Below, piece by piece: positions 1 through 8,869 of a stretch of DNA of 64,000 nt. The notes beneath the pieces were generated by a model, which was given only the letters and a program-made list of their open reading frames with translations, searched no databases and was not told the DNA's origin. This DNA comes from Pseudomonas triticicola (lineage in GTDB: Bacteria > Pseudomonadota > Gammaproteobacteria > Pseudomonadales > Pseudomonadaceae), in the NCBI RefSeq assembly GCF_019145375.1, contig NZ_JAHSTX010000001.1, positions 372,001 to 436,000 on the forward strand, in the 5' to 3' direction. The stretch's first letter is position 1, and every line of letters starts with the position of its first letter. The position numbers were made by a program, and so were the translations under genes.

Positions 1-569
1 TCGGCGTGCTGCAAAGTCTGCCGGCCGAGGCGGGTAACGACCTGTTGATCGGCCTGCCCGGCAGCCACTCGAAATGGGTGGAAGTGGTCGATGGCCGTAT
101 CACTCATTTCGACACCTTCATGACTGGCGAAGTCTTCGCCGTACTCAGCGAACACAGCATCCTCGGCCGTACCCAACAACCGAGCGCGACCTTCGATGCG
201 CAGGCGTTTGATCGCGGTGTGCAGATCGCGCTGTCGACGGATGCCGAGCTCGGTGTGCTGTCGACCTTGTTCAGCGCCCGCACCCTCGGTCTTACCGGCG
301 AACTGAGCCCGACTGCTCAAGCGGATTATCTGTCCGGCCTGATGATCGGCCATGAGCTGGCCGCACTCGCCAACGTGCAGCGGCGCCGGCGCAAACAAGC
401 GAATCTTCCATCGATCGTGCTCATCGGCAATGCGCAGCTGTGCGCGCGTTATCGCCGTGCCCTCGACGCCTGCGGCTTTGCTCAGGTGACGCTGGCCGAG
501 CAGGCCACCGAGCGTGGCCTGTGGCAACTGGCGCGCGCCGCCGGACTGATCGATTCCTCATCTCGTTAA
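1..569 (+). CDS. dgoK: 2-dehydro-3-deoxygalactonokinase, 5'-truncated by window edge
   Basis: This is the C-terminal part of a KDGal kinase, which phosphorylates 2-dehydro-3-deoxy-D-galactonate with ATP in the De Ley-Doudoroff route for D-galactonate. About 188 residues are visible in frame 3; the family is normally a little over 300 residues, so the N-terminal part lies left of the window. The visible part has the typical Gly-Leu-Pro-Gly-Ser-His-Ser-Lys-Trp segment near the beginning. The stop is followed 19 bases later by dgoA, and dgoD and dgoT follow on the same strand, so the assignment rests on both sequence and a complete dgo gene set. The GTG at position 6 is internal and is not the start. 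Confidence 0.93.
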   Translation, partial: GVLQSLPAEAGNDLLIGLPGSHSKWVEVVDGRITHFDTFMTGEVFAVLSEHSILGRTQQPSATFDAQAFDRGVQIALSTDAELGVLSTLFSARTLGLTGELSPTAQADYLSGLMIGHELAALANVQRRRRKQANLPSIVLIGNAQLCARYRRALDACGFAQVTLAEQATERGLWQLARAAGLIDSSSR

Positions 570-588
570 CCCTGACTGGAGGCCTGAC

Positions 589-1209
589 ATGCTCAAGCAA
601 GCACTGGCACAAAACGGTCTGATCGCGATTCTGCGTGGCCTGCAACCGCAGGAAGCGGCGGCTGTCGGTGAAGTCCTGTATTCCGCCGGATTTCGCGTCA
701 TCGAAGTACCGCTCAATTCCCCATCGCCGTACGAAAGTATCCGCATCCTGCGTGATGCGCTGCCCGCCGATTGCCTGATCGGTGCCGGCACGGTGCTCAG
801 CCCCGAGCAGGTCGAGCAGGTCAAAGCGGCTGGCGGCCAAGTGATCGTCATGCCGCACAGCGATGCCAAGGTGTTGCGCGCGGCGAAAGCGGCGGGGCTG
901 TACCTGTCGCCTGGCGTGGCTACGCCGACCGAAGCCTTCGCCGCACTGGCTGAGGGCGCGGACATTCTCAAGCTGTTTCCGGCCGAACAAATGAACCCGG
1001 CGGTCGTCAAGGCCTGGCTCGCGGTATTGCCAGCCGGCACGGTGCTGGCGCCGGTCGGCGGCATTACGCCGGACAACATGCAGGCCTTTATCGATGCCGG
1101 TGTGAAAGGTTTCGGTCTCGGTTCCGGCCTGTTCAAACCGGGCATGACGCCCGAGCAGGTGGCGGTCAATGCCAAGGCCTACGTGGCTGCCTGGAAAGCC
1201 CTGCGTTAA
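589..1209 (+). CDS. dgoA: 2-dehydro-3-deoxy-6-phosphogalactonate aldolase
   Basis: A 206-residue class I aldolase of the KDPG/KDPGal family that splits 2-dehydro-3-deoxy-6-phosphogalactonate into pyruvate and glyceraldehyde 3-phosphate. The Schiff-base lysine is Lys128 in the Asp-Ile-Leu-Lys-Leu-Phe-Pro-Ala-Glu motif, and the catalytic glutamate is Glu39 in Ile-Glu-Val-Pro-Leu. Length is normal for the family. A GGAGG ribosome binding site six bases upstream supports the ATG. It is the second visible gene of the galactonate operon. A plain Entner-Doudoroff KDPG aldolase would look similar, but the neighbours decide for the galactonate version. Confidence 0.95.
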   Translation: MLKQALAQNGLIAILRGLQPQEAAAVGEVLYSAGFRVIEVPLNSPSPYESIRILRDALPADCLIGAGTVLSPEQVEQVKAAGGQVIVMPHSDAKVLRAAKAAGLYLSPGVATPTEAFAALAEGADILKLFPAEQMNPAVVKAWLAVLPAGTVLAPVGGITPDNMQAFIDAGVKGFGLGSGLFKPGMTPEQVAVNAKAYVAAWKALR

Positions 1210-1271
1210 GAATTTTTGGGCGCTGTGTGCGCTGCATCTAATAAAAGCTGCATTTACAAAAGAGAGCAGAG

Positions 1272-2420
1272 ATGAAAATCACCAAACTCACGACCTTCAT
1301 CGTTCCGCCGCGCTGGTGCTTCCTCAAGGTCGAAACCGACGAGGGCGTGACCGGTTGGGGCGAGCCTGTGGTTGAAGGGCGCGCCCATACCGTAGCTGCT
1401 GCGGTGGAAGAATTGTCCGACTACCTGATCGGCAAAGACCCACGCAATATCGAAGACATCTGGACCGTGCTCTATCGCGGTGGCTTCTACCGTGGCGGCG
1501 CGATTCACATGAGCGCGCTGGCCGGTATCGACCAAGCGCTGTGGGACATCAAGGGCAAGGCCCTCGGCGTGTCGGTCAGCGATCTGCTCGGTGGCCAGGT
1601 GCGCGACAAGATTCGTGTCTATTCGTGGATCGGCGGCGACCGTCCGGCCGACACCGCGCGTGCGGCGAAAGAAGCAGTGAGCCGTGGTTTCACGGCGGTG
1701 AAAATGAACGGCACCGAAGAACTGCAGTTCCTCGACACCTTCGAGAAAGTCGACCTCGCCCTGGCCAACGTTGCCGCCGTGCGTGATGCGGTGGGGCCGA
1801 ACGTCGGTATCGGCGTCGACTTTCACGGCCGCGTGCACAAGCCGATGGCCAAGGTGCTGATGAAGGAGCTCGACCCGTACAAACTGATGTTCATCGAAGA
1901 ACCGGTGCTCAGCGAAAACTACGAAGCGCTGAAAGAACTGGCGCCGCTGACCAGCACGCCGATCGCACTGGGCGAGCGCTTGTTTTCGCGCTGGGACTTT
2001 AAACGGGTGTTGAGCGAAGGTTACGTCGACATTATCCAGCCGGATGCCTCCCACGCTGGCGGCATCACCGAAACCCGCAAGATCGCCAACATGGCCGAAG
2101 CCTACGACGTCGCGCTGGCGCTGCATTGCCCGCTAGGCCCGATCGCCCTGGCGGCCTGTTTGCAACTGGACGCGGCTTGTTACAACGCGTTTATCCAGGA
2201 GCAGAGCCTGGGCATCCATTACAACGAGAGCAACGACTTGCTCGACTACGTGAAGGATCCGCGCGTGTTCGACTACGACAAAGGCTTCGTGAAGATTCCG
2301 AACGGCCCGGGACTGGGCATCGAGATCAACGAGGAATACGTGATCGAGCGTGCCGCCGTCGGCCACCGCTGGCGCAACCCGATCTGGCGTCATGCCGATG
2401 GCAGCTTTGCCGAGTGGTGA
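1272..2420 (+). CDS. dgoD: D-galactonate dehydratase
   Basis: A 382-residue mandelate-racemase-type member of the enolase superfamily that dehydrates D-galactonate to 2-dehydro-3-deoxygalactonate, the first step of the pathway. The Mg ligands Asp183, Glu209 and Glu235 and the catalytic His185 and His285 fall at the numbering I recall for E. coli DgoD (Asp183/His185 in Val-Asp-Phe-His-Gly, Glu209 in Ile-Glu-Glu-Pro, Glu235 in Gly-Glu-Arg, His285 in Leu-His-Cys-Pro). The start ATG follows an AAGAGAGCAGAG purine stretch. It lies 62 bases after dgoA and is separated from dgoT by a REPIN. Confidence 0.97.
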   Translation: MKITKLTTFIVPPRWCFLKVETDEGVTGWGEPVVEGRAHTVAAAVEELSDYLIGKDPRNIEDIWTVLYRGGFYRGGAIHMSALAGIDQALWDIKGKALGVSVSDLLGGQVRDKIRVYSWIGGDRPADTARAAKEAVSRGFTAVKMNGTEELQFLDTFEKVDLALANVAAVRDAVGPNVGIGVDFHGRVHKPMAKVLMKELDPYKLMFIEEPVLSENYEALKELAPLTSTPIALGERLFSRWDFKRVLSEGYVDIIQPDASHAGGITETRKIANMAEAYDVALALHCPLGPIALAACLQLDAACYNAFIQEQSLGIHYNESNDLLDYVKDPRVFDYDKGFVKIPNGPGLGIEINEEYVIERAAVGHRWRNPIWRHADGSFAEW

Positions 2421-2443
2421 GTTCCGCCTGACACACCACAAAA

Positions 2444-2538
2444 CCCTGTGGGAGCGAGCTTGCTCGCGAATGCGGCAGGTCAGTCACATTGATGCCGGAT
2501 GTGCCGCCGTCTTCGCGAGCAAGCTCGCTCCCACAGGG
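2444..2538. repeat. REPIN-type inverted repeat inside the dgo operon
   Basis: Two oppositely oriented copies of a GTGGGAGCGAGC...GCTCGCGAA module are separated by about 40 bases; the outer arms are perfect complements starting with CCCTGTGGG and ending with CCCACAGGG. This is the doublet arrangement (REPIN) known from the P. fluorescens group. It fills most of the dgoD-dgoT gap and would form a long hairpin in the operon mRNA. Confidence 0.9.
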
Positions 2539-2590
2539 TGCAGTGCAGGCCTCAGGCCGACCTCAATAAACATAAAAAGAGGCTCTCCTC

Positions 2591-3901
2591 ATGCAAACGC
2601 ATACCCTCTCCGGGCAGGCGTCTTTAGTCACGCCTAGTCGCAAGCGATTTTTCATCATGGTGTTGCTGTTCATCACCGTGGTCATCAACTACCTGGACCG
2701 CAGCAACCTGTCGATTGCCGCGCCGGCGCTGACCAGTGAGCTGGGCATCGATCCGGTACACGTCGGTCTGATCTTCTCCGCCTTCGGCTGGACTTACGCC
2801 GCGATGCAGATCCCCGGCGGCTGGCTGGTCGATCGCGTGCCGCCGCGCATCCTTTACAGCGTCGCGCTGCTGCTGTGGTCGGTGGCCACGGTGATGCTCG
2901 GTTTCGTCAGCAGCTTCATCGCCCTGTTCGTGCTGCGCATGGCTGTCGGTGCGCTGGAAGCGCCGGCCTATCCGATCAACAGCCGCGTGGTCACCACCTG
3001 GTTTCCCGAGCGCGAACGCGCCACGGCGATCGGTTTCTACACCTCCGGACAGTTTGTCGGCCTGGCCTTCCTGACCCCGGTGCTGGCGTGGCTGCAACAT
3101 GAATTCGGCTGGCACATGGTGTTCGTCGCCACCGGCGCGGTGGGCATTCTCTGGGCGCTGATCTGGTACGCGGTGTATCGCGAGCCGCGCGATTTCAAAG
3201 GCACCAATCAGGCGGAAATCGACCTGATCCGCGAAGGCGGCGGGCTGGTGGATATCCAGGCCGAGGCGGCCAAGGTCAAAGCCAAATTCAGTTGGACCGA
3301 TCTGGGCATCGTCCTCAGCAAGCGCAAGTTGTGGGGCATCTACCTCGGCCAGTTCTGCCTGAACTCGACGCTGTGGTTTTTCCTCACTTGGTTTCCGACC
3401 TATCTGGTGAAATATCGCGGGATGGACTTTATCAAGTCCGGTCTGCTCGCATCGCTGCCGTTTCTTGCCGCGTTCGTCGGCGTGTTGTGCTCGGGATTCT
3501 TTTCCGACTTCCTGATCCGGCGCGGGCACACCGTGGGCTTCGCGCGCAAGCTGCCGATCATTGGCGGGCTGCTGATTTCGACTTCGATTATCGGTGCCAA
3601 CTTTGTCGAGTCGACCCCGCTGGTGATTGCCTTCCTCGCCCTGGCATTTTTCGGCAACGGGCTGGCGTCGATCACCTGGTCGCTGGTGTCAACGCTGGCA
3701 CCGGCGCGGTTGCTCGGTCTGACCGGTGGCGTGTTCAACTTCATCGGCAACCTCTCGGCGATTGCTACGCCGATCGTGATCGGCTTCCTTGCCAGCGGCG
3801 ATTCGTTCGCGCCGGCGATCACCTACATCGCTGTGCTCGCACTGGTTGGTGCCTTGTCCTACGTGCTGCTGGTGGGCAAGGTCGAGCGTATCGAGTTGTA
3901 G
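2591..3901 (+). CDS. dgoT: MFS transporter, probable D-galactonate permease
   Basis: A 436-residue major facilitator of the anion:cation symporter (ACS) group, which takes up hexonates or hexuronates with protons across the inner membrane. The N-terminal region carries the characteristic Asn-Tyr-Leu-Asp-Arg-Ser-Asn segment of the first helix, and about 12 hydrophobic helices alternate through the protein with a central hydrophilic loop near residues 195-235. An AGAGG ribosome binding site precedes the ATG. Position directly after dgoD makes galactonate the likely substrate; other sugar acids cannot be excluded. Confidence 0.88.
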   Translation: MQTHTLSGQASLVTPSRKRFFIMVLLFITVVINYLDRSNLSIAAPALTSELGIDPVHVGLIFSAFGWTYAAMQIPGGWLVDRVPPRILYSVALLLWSVATVMLGFVSSFIALFVLRMAVGALEAPAYPINSRVVTTWFPERERATAIGFYTSGQFVGLAFLTPVLAWLQHEFGWHMVFVATGAVGILWALIWYAVYREPRDFKGTNQAEIDLIREGGGLVDIQAEAAKVKAKFSWTDLGIVLSKRKLWGIYLGQFCLNSTLWFFLTWFPTYLVKYRGMDFIKSGLLASLPFLAAFVGVLCSGFFSDFLIRRGHTVGFARKLPIIGGLLISTSIIGANFVESTPLVIAFLALAFFGNGLASITWSLVSTLAPARLLGLTGGVFNFIGNLSAIATPIVIGFLASGDSFAPAITYIAVLALVGALSYVLLVGKVERIEL

Positions 3902-3962
3902 TGCTCAGTCTCGGGCGACCATAATGCCGCCCGTTCCTTCGCTCAACGGTAAAAGGCTGGAT

Positions 3963-4766
3963 ATGCAGGAAAACGCCCCGGAAAAAACCAAGGACGCCGC
4001 GCCCACCGGCACCCAGACGCTGCTGCGCGGCCTCGGTGTGGTGCAGGCGGTGGCCAGCGGCGCGCGTGATCTCAAGGAGATTGCCCGGCTGATCGGCACC
4101 ACGCGCAGCACCACCCATCGTCTGGCCAGTTGCCTGGTCGACGAGCGTTATCTGCGCGTGGTGCCGCAGATCGGTTATCTGCTCGGGCCGAAACTGATCG
4201 AACTGGGCTTCCAGGCCCGCGAAGAGTTGCCGCTGGTGACCCTGGCCGGGCCGTATCTGGATGAGTTGTCGGCACTGACCGGCGACACGGTGCATTTGGG
4301 GATCAGGGAAGGCGACGAAGTGCTGTACCTGCTGAAGAATCCAGGACGCAACGGCCCGGAAATGCGCTCACGGGTCGGCCATCGCATGCCGCTGGTGCGC
4401 ACCGGGATCGGCAAGGCCTTGATGCTCGATGATTCGCCGCAGGATTGGCGGCGGCTGTACGACATCAGCCTGCCGGCGGGGGGCAAAAGTCAGTTCTGGC
4501 CGCAGCATCCTCAGCAGTCGTGGGAACAGCTTGAGCAGCGCATGGGCGAATACGTTGCCGGTGGCTACGCGTTCGATCTGGAGGACAACGAACCGTCGAT
4601 CCGCTGTGTGGCGGCGCCGATTCGTGATGCGAGCAAGGGCATTGTCGCGGCGATCAGTATCGCCAGCACCGTGCCGTACATGCCGTTGGAAAAAATGGCC
4701 GAGTTGATCCCCCTGCTCAAAGGGGTCACAACCCGGCTGTCGGCGGAGCTGGGCTTGAAGGTGTAA
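3963..4766 (+). CDS. IclR-family transcriptional regulator of the dgo cluster
   Basis: A 267-residue regulator with an N-terminal winged helix (about residues 17-75, including Leu-Lys-Glu-Ile-Ala and Thr-Arg-Ser-Thr-Thr-His-Arg) and a C-terminal IclR effector-binding domain (about 85-265). I chose the ATG at 3963; the open frame extends upstream, but that part overlaps dgoT in another frame and matches nothing expected of an IclR protein. It starts 61 bases after dgoT and probably senses galactonate or a pathway intermediate. In E. coli the equivalent regulator, DgoR, is of the GntR type, so control has a different origin here. The effector is inferred. Confidence 0.88.
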   Translation: MQENAPEKTKDAAPTGTQTLLRGLGVVQAVASGARDLKEIARLIGTTRSTTHRLASCLVDERYLRVVPQIGYLLGPKLIELGFQAREELPLVTLAGPYLDELSALTGDTVHLGIREGDEVLYLLKNPGRNGPEMRSRVGHRMPLVRTGIGKALMLDDSPQDWRRLYDISLPAGGKSQFWPQHPQQSWEQLEQRMGEYVAGGYAFDLEDNEPSIRCVAAPIRDASKGIVAAISIASTVPYMPLEKMAELIPLLKGVTTRLSAELGLKV

Positions 4767-4777
4767 GCCGTGAAGGT

Positions 4778-5830
4778 TTAAGCCTTCAGCGTCGCCATGT
4801 CGATGACGAAGCGGTATTTCACATCACCGGCGATCATCCGCGCGTAGGCTTCGTTGATCTGGCGGATGTCGAGCATTTCGATGTCGCAGGTGATGTTGTG
4901 CTCGGCGCAGAAATCCAGCACTTCCTGGGTCTCGGCGATACCACCGATCAGGGAGCCGGCCAATACGCGGCGGCTCATCACCAGTTTGCCGGCGTGGACG
5001 GGCGGGTTCACCGGCTCGATCAGGCCGACCAGAATGTGCACACCGTCGAAACGCAGGGTGTCGAGGTACGGGTTCAGATCGTGCTGCACCGGGATGGTGT
5101 CGAGCAGGAAGTCGAAGTAGCCGGCCGCGGCCTTCATCTGCTCGGCATCGGTGGAGACGATGACGTGATCCGCGCCCTGACGGCGACCTTCTTCAGCCTT
5201 GCTCGCCGAGCGGGTGAACAGCGTCACTTCCGCGCCCATGGCCTTGGCGAACTTGATGCCCATGTGGCCGAGGCCGCCCATGCCGAGAATGCCGACCTTG
5301 TCACCGGCCTTGACGCCGTAGTGCTTGAGCGGCGAGTAAGTGGTGATGCCGGCGCAGAGAATCGGTGCAGCGCTGGCCAGAGCCAGTTTCTCGGGGATGC
5401 GCACAACGAAGTGTTCGCTGACAACGATGCTGTCGGAGTAACCGCCCATGGTGTTGCTGCCATCGACCCGGTCCGGGGTGGCGTAAGTCATGGTCGGGCC
5501 TTCGAGGCAATATTGCTCGAGGTTCGCCTGGCAGGCTTCGCAGCTGCGGCAGGAATCGACCATGCAGCCGACGCCGACCAGATCGCCTACCTTGTGACGG
5601 GTGACATTCGCACCAACAGCGGTGACTTTTCCGACGATCTCATGGCCGGGCATCAGCGGATAAACGGCGATTCCCCATTCGTTGCGTGCCTGATGGATGT
5701 CGGAATGGCAGACGCCGCAGTAGAGAATTTCGATCGCCACGTCGTCGGCGCGCGGGCTGCGGCGTTCGAATTTCATCGGGGCGAGGGGAGTGGTGGCCGA
5801 TTGGGCGGCATAGCCGATGGCGGTGTACAT
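4778..5830 (-). CDS. NAD(P)-dependent zinc alcohol dehydrogenase (YahK/CAD-like)
   Basis: A 350-residue medium-chain dehydrogenase that interconverts aldehydes and alcohols. The catalytic zinc site is visible as Cys-Gly-Val-Cys-His-Ser-Asp and Gly-His-Glu; the structural zinc cysteines lie in the Cys-Arg-Ser-Cys-Glu-Ala-Cys stretch and a following Gln-Tyr-Cys. The cofactor fold has Gly-Met-Gly-Gly-Leu-Gly-His-Met-Gly. The ATG at 5830 starts the conserved Met-Tyr-Thr-Ala-Ile-Gly-Tyr-Ala; the frame runs further upstream without homology. It converges with the IclR gene and is divergent from an AraC-type gene that may regulate it. The physiological substrate is unknown. Confidence 0.93.
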   Translation of the reverse strand: MYTAIGYAAQSATTPLAPMKFERRSPRADDVAIEILYCGVCHSDIHQARNEWGIAVYPLMPGHEIVGKVTAVGANVTRHKVGDLVGVGCMVDSCRSCEACQANLEQYCLEGPTMTYATPDRVDGSNTMGGYSDSIVVSEHFVVRIPEKLALASAAPILCAGITTYSPLKHYGVKAGDKVGILGMGGLGHMGIKFAKAMGAEVTLFTRSASKAEEGRRQGADHVIVSTDAEQMKAAAGYFDFLLDTIPVQHDLNPYLDTLRFDGVHILVGLIEPVNPPVHAGKLVMSRRVLAGSLIGGIAETQEVLDFCAEHNITCDIEMLDIRQINEAYARMIAGDVKYRFVIDMATLKA

Positions 5831-6020
5831 GGGTGACCTCGCAAAAACAGTGACAAGTGAGGCGGTGAATTCTGGCCGCCAGAGGCGGGGGCGGCCATGA
5901 CGATTTCTCCGGGTCTCATGCCTAATCCTCCGGCATGCGGGTTTCGGCGATCGCATTGGCCAGCGGATCTGCGATGATGTTTTCATCCCCTTTTCCGTGA
6001 ATTTTACGAAGACCTATTCG

Positions 6021-6911
6021 ATGCAGTTGACCCGTCATCTTGATGCCAATGCCCGGCTGGTTTCGCTGATCGAACCGCTGGCGCTGCGCGATGGCTACAG
6101 CCAGACCGGCCTGCCCGGTGTGCAGATTTTGCGCGCCAGTTGCGACGTCGCCCGTGGCCCGCATATCTACGAGCCGAGCCTGATGATCATCGCCCAGGGC
6201 AGCAAACTGGCGTTCCTCGGCCCACGGACCATGGAATATGGCGCCGGGCATTACCTGATCCAGGCGCTGCCGGTGCCGTTCGAATGCGAAACCTTTGCCT
6301 TGCCCGATGCGCCATTGCTCGGTGTGTCGGTGGCGATCGATCGTGTCCTGCTCGGCGAACTGGTGCTGGCCATGGGGCTGGCGCCGGGGCGGCATATTCC
6401 GGCGCAGACGCCGGAGTCGATGACCTCGGTGGTGCTCGACGATGGGATGCGCGGTTGTGTCGAACGGCTGCTCAGCTGTCTGCACGATCCGCTGGAATGC
6501 CAGATTCTCGGCCCTGCGCGGGTTCGCGAATTATTGTTCGTCGCGCTGCGCGGGCCGCAAGCGGATGTGTTGCGGGCGTTGGTCGAGCAACAAGGGCAAT
6601 TCGCTCGGGTGGCGGCGTCGATCAGCCATCTGCATGCGCATTACACCGAGCCGCTGAATGTCGAGACTTTGGCCGGTTGCGCGAACATGAGCGTGTCGAC
6701 GTTTCATGAGCATTTCAAACGCAGCACGCTGTTGTCGCCGGTGCAGTATCTGAAGCGTTTACGTTTGTTGAAGGCGCAGACGCTGCTGGTGGCGGAGGGG
6801 CTGGGTGTCGCGCAGGTGGCGCATCGGGTGGGGTATCAGAGCACGTCGCAATTCAGTCGCGAATACAAGCGCTACTTCGAACGCAGCCCGGGGGATGAGC
6901 GCGCTGCCTGA
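6021..6911 (+). CDS. AraC-family transcriptional regulator
   Basis: A 296-residue regulator with an AraC-type N-terminal cupin-like domain (about residues 15-170) and a C-terminal pair of helix-turn-helix motifs (about 190-290, with Val-Glu-Thr-Leu-Ala and Val-Ala-His-Arg-Val-Gly-Tyr-Gln-Ser). I use the ATG at 6021; an in-frame GTG at 5997 would add eight residues. It is divergent from the zinc alcohol dehydrogenase, an arrangement in which such regulators often activate the neighbour in response to its aldehyde or alcohol substrate; this is inference. Confidence 0.88.
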   Translation: MQLTRHLDANARLVSLIEPLALRDGYSQTGLPGVQILRASCDVARGPHIYEPSLMIIAQGSKLAFLGPRTMEYGAGHYLIQALPVPFECETFALPDAPLLGVSVAIDRVLLGELVLAMGLAPGRHIPAQTPESMTSVVLDDGMRGCVERLLSCLHDPLECQILGPARVRELLFVALRGPQADVLRALVEQQGQFARVAASISHLHAHYTEPLNVETLAGCANMSVSTFHEHFKRSTLLSPVQYLKRLRLLKAQTLLVAEGLGVAQVAHRVGYQSTSQFSREYKRYFERSPGDERAA

Positions 6912-6925
6912 TCCGCTGAAGATCC

Positions 6926-6956
6926 CCTGTAGGAGTGAGCCTGCTCGCTCCCACAG
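6926..6956. repeat. Degenerate single REP element
   Basis: A short palindromic unit related to the REPIN modules elsewhere in the window (CTGTAGGAGTGAGC then GCTCGCTCCCACAG). It lies just after the AraC gene and could act as a weak hairpin at its mRNA end. Confidence 0.65.
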
Positions 6957-6986
6957 TTGTTTTGTAGTGTCAGAGGAATTTTGGGC

Positions 6987-7015
6987 AACAAAAAGGCCCC
7001 CATTTCGGGAGCCTT
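6987..7015 (-). terminator. Rho-independent terminator of the ETF-QO gene
   Basis: Read on the minus strand, AAGGCTCCC pairs with GGGGGCCTT around a five-base loop and is followed by a T-rich tail. It lies just past the stop of the ETF-QO gene at 7033. Confidence 0.88.
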
Positions 7016-7032
7016 GTGTTCAGCGTTTCGAC

Positions 7033-8697
7033 TTACATGTTCGGGTAAGTCGGGCCGCCGGCGCCTTCCGGCGCGACCCAGGTGATGTTCTGCGCAGGGT
7101 CCTTGATGTCACAGGTCTTGCAGTGCACGCAGTTCTGGGCGTTGATCTGGAAGCGCTTCTCGCCGTCTTCCTTGGTGATCACTTCGTATACGCCGGCCGG
7201 GCAGTAGCGCTGCGCCGGTTCGTCGTACAGCGGCAGGTTTTTGCTGATCGGGATGCTCGGATCGGTCAGCTTCAAGTGGCACGGCTGCTCTTCTTCGTGG
7301 TTGGTGCCGGAGATGAACACCGAGCTGAGTTTGTCGAAACTCAGTTTGCCGTCAGGTTTCGGGTAGTCGATCTTCTTGCAGTCGGCCGCGAGCTTGAGGC
7401 AGGCGTAATCCGGCTTGGTGTCGCGCAGGGTGAATGGCAGTTTGCCGCCGAAGATGTTCTGGTCCAGCCAGTTGAAACCACCGCCGATGATCGCGCCGTA
7501 CTTGTGAATCGCCGGGCCGAAGTTACGGCTGGCGAACAGTTCTTCGTGCAGCCAGCTGTTCTTGAATGCGTCGACGTAAGTGGTCAGTTCGACGGTGCAA
7601 TCCTGCTCGGCGAACAGCGCATCTGCCACCGATTCCGCCGCGAGCATGCCGGACTTCATCGCGGTGTGGCTGCCTTTGATCTTGGCGAAGTTCAGGGTGC
7701 CGAGGTCGCAACCGATCAGCGCGCCGCCCTTGAAGACCATTTTCGGCAGCGAGTTCAGGCCGCCCTTGGCGATGGCGCGAGCGCCGTAGCTGACGCGCTT
7801 GCCGCCTTCCAGATATTGCTTGAGCACCGGGTGATGCTTGAGGCGCTGGAACTCATCGAACGGCGACAGGTAAGTGTTGCTGTAGGACAGGTCGACGATC
7901 AGACCGACTACCACCTGATTGTTTTCCAGGTGATAGAGGAACGAGCCGCCGGTGTTCTCGGTGCCCATGATGTCCAGCGGCCAACCGGCGGTGTGCACCA
8001 CCAGGCCCGGCTGATGCTTGGCCGGGTCGATTTCCCAGATTTCTTTCAGGCCGATGCCGTAGTGCTGAACGTCCGCATCGCTGTCGAGGTTGTAGCGTTT
8101 GATCAGTTGCTTGCCGATGTGGCCACGGCAGCCTTCGGCGAACAGCGTGTATTTGCCACGCAGTTCCATGCCAGGGGTGTACAGGCCTTCTTTCGGATGG
8201 CCTTCGCGGTCGACGCCCAGATCACCGGTGATGATCCCGCGCACTACGCCGTTTTCATCGATCAGCGCTTCCTGAGCGGCGAAGCCCGGGTAGATTTCCA
8301 CACCGAGGTTTTCCGCCTGCTGAGCCAGCCAGCGGCACAGGTTGCCCAGGGAGATGATGTAGTTGCCTTCGTTGTGCATGGTCTTGGGCACAAAGAAGTC
8401 AGGAATCTTCTGCGCGCTGTCAGCGTTTTTCAGCACGAAAATGTCATCGCGTGTGACGGGCGTGTTCAGCGGCGCGCCGAGCTCTTTCCAGTCCGGGAAC
8501 AGTTCGTTCAGGGCGCGGGGTTCGAATACCGCACCGGAGAGGATGTGTGCACCGACTTCGGAGCCTTTTTCGACCACGCAGACGCTGATTTCCTTACCGG
8601 CGTCAGCGGCCTTCTGCTTCAAGCGGCAGGCGGCGGACAGACCAGCGGGGCCGGCACCGACGATGACGACGTCGAATTCCATGTATTCGCGTTCCAC
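7033..8697 (-). CDS. Electron transfer flavoprotein-ubiquinone oxidoreductase
   Basis: A 554-residue inner-membrane-associated flavoprotein that takes electrons from reduced ETF and passes them to ubiquinone, linking fatty-acid and amino-acid oxidation to respiration. The FAD-binding Val-Ile-Val-Gly-Ala-Gly-Pro-Ala-Gly lies at residues 11-19. The four cysteines of the 4Fe-4S cluster are at about 499, 523, 526 and 529 (Tyr-Cys-Pro-Ala-Gly and Cys-Val-His-Cys-Lys-Thr-Cys). Length is normal. It is divergent from etfB-etfA, its electron donor, and both share a regulatory region with a PsrA-like box. Confidence 0.97.
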   Translation of the reverse strand: MEREYMEFDVVIVGAGPAGLSAACRLKQKAADAGKEISVCVVEKGSEVGAHILSGAVFEPRALNELFPDWKELGAPLNTPVTRDDIFVLKNADSAQKIPDFFVPKTMHNEGNYIISLGNLCRWLAQQAENLGVEIYPGFAAQEALIDENGVVRGIITGDLGVDREGHPKEGLYTPGMELRGKYTLFAEGCRGHIGKQLIKRYNLDSDADVQHYGIGLKEIWEIDPAKHQPGLVVHTAGWPLDIMGTENTGGSFLYHLENNQVVVGLIVDLSYSNTYLSPFDEFQRLKHHPVLKQYLEGGKRVSYGARAIAKGGLNSLPKMVFKGGALIGCDLGTLNFAKIKGSHTAMKSGMLAAESVADALFAEQDCTVELTTYVDAFKNSWLHEELFASRNFGPAIHKYGAIIGGGFNWLDQNIFGGKLPFTLRDTKPDYACLKLAADCKKIDYPKPDGKLSFDKLSSVFISGTNHEEEQPCHLKLTDPSIPISKNLPLYDEPAQRYCPAGVYEVITKEDGEKRFQINAQNCVHCKTCDIKDPAQNITWVAPEGAGGPTYPNM

Positions 8698-8824
8698 AGG
8701 CTATCTCCTACTCAAGGCTCAACAGTTTTTTTTCTAATATGGAGGTTTGATCTCGCATCCGTATTGCCTTTACGTTAACGTCAAAGGGAATATTGGCGAA
8801 TCCACCTTTCTCTCTAGGCGGCGC

Positions 8825-8853
8825 ATTATATCTACACCACTCCGAGCGTCCAA
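8825..8853 (-). promoter_or_regulatory. Sigma-70 promoter for the ETF-QO gene
   Basis: On the minus strand TTGGAC (8853-8848) and TATAAT (8830-8825) are separated by exactly 17 bases, a near-consensus sigma-70 promoter. Transcription would start near 8818, giving a leader of about 120 bases. Confidence 0.78.
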
Positions 8854-8855
8854 TA

Positions 8856-8869
8856 CAAACGTTTGTTTG
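8856..8869. promoter_or_regulatory. PsrA-type operator between ETF-QO and etfB
   Basis: CAAAC-GTTT-GTTTG fits the G/CAAAC N2-4 GTTTG/C motif described for the TetR-family fatty-acid sensor PsrA of Pseudomonas. The box ends three bases upstream of the ETF-QO minus-strand -35 hexamer and overlaps a plus-strand promoter candidate, so one repressor dimer could silence both directions until long-chain fatty acids or acyl-CoA are present. The match is seen in the sequence; PsrA control is inferred from known regulation of the etf genes. Confidence 0.72.

Noticed and set aside
1254..2126. Long minus-strand open frame opposite dgoD
   Set aside because: It mirrors the codon structure of a real gene in a GC-rich genome, has no ribosome binding site and no recognisable protein features.
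6805..8778. 657-codon plus-strand open frame opposite the ETF-QO gene
   Set aside because: Antisense shadow of a confidently identified gene; its translation is His/Gln/Arg/Val-rich and resembles no family.
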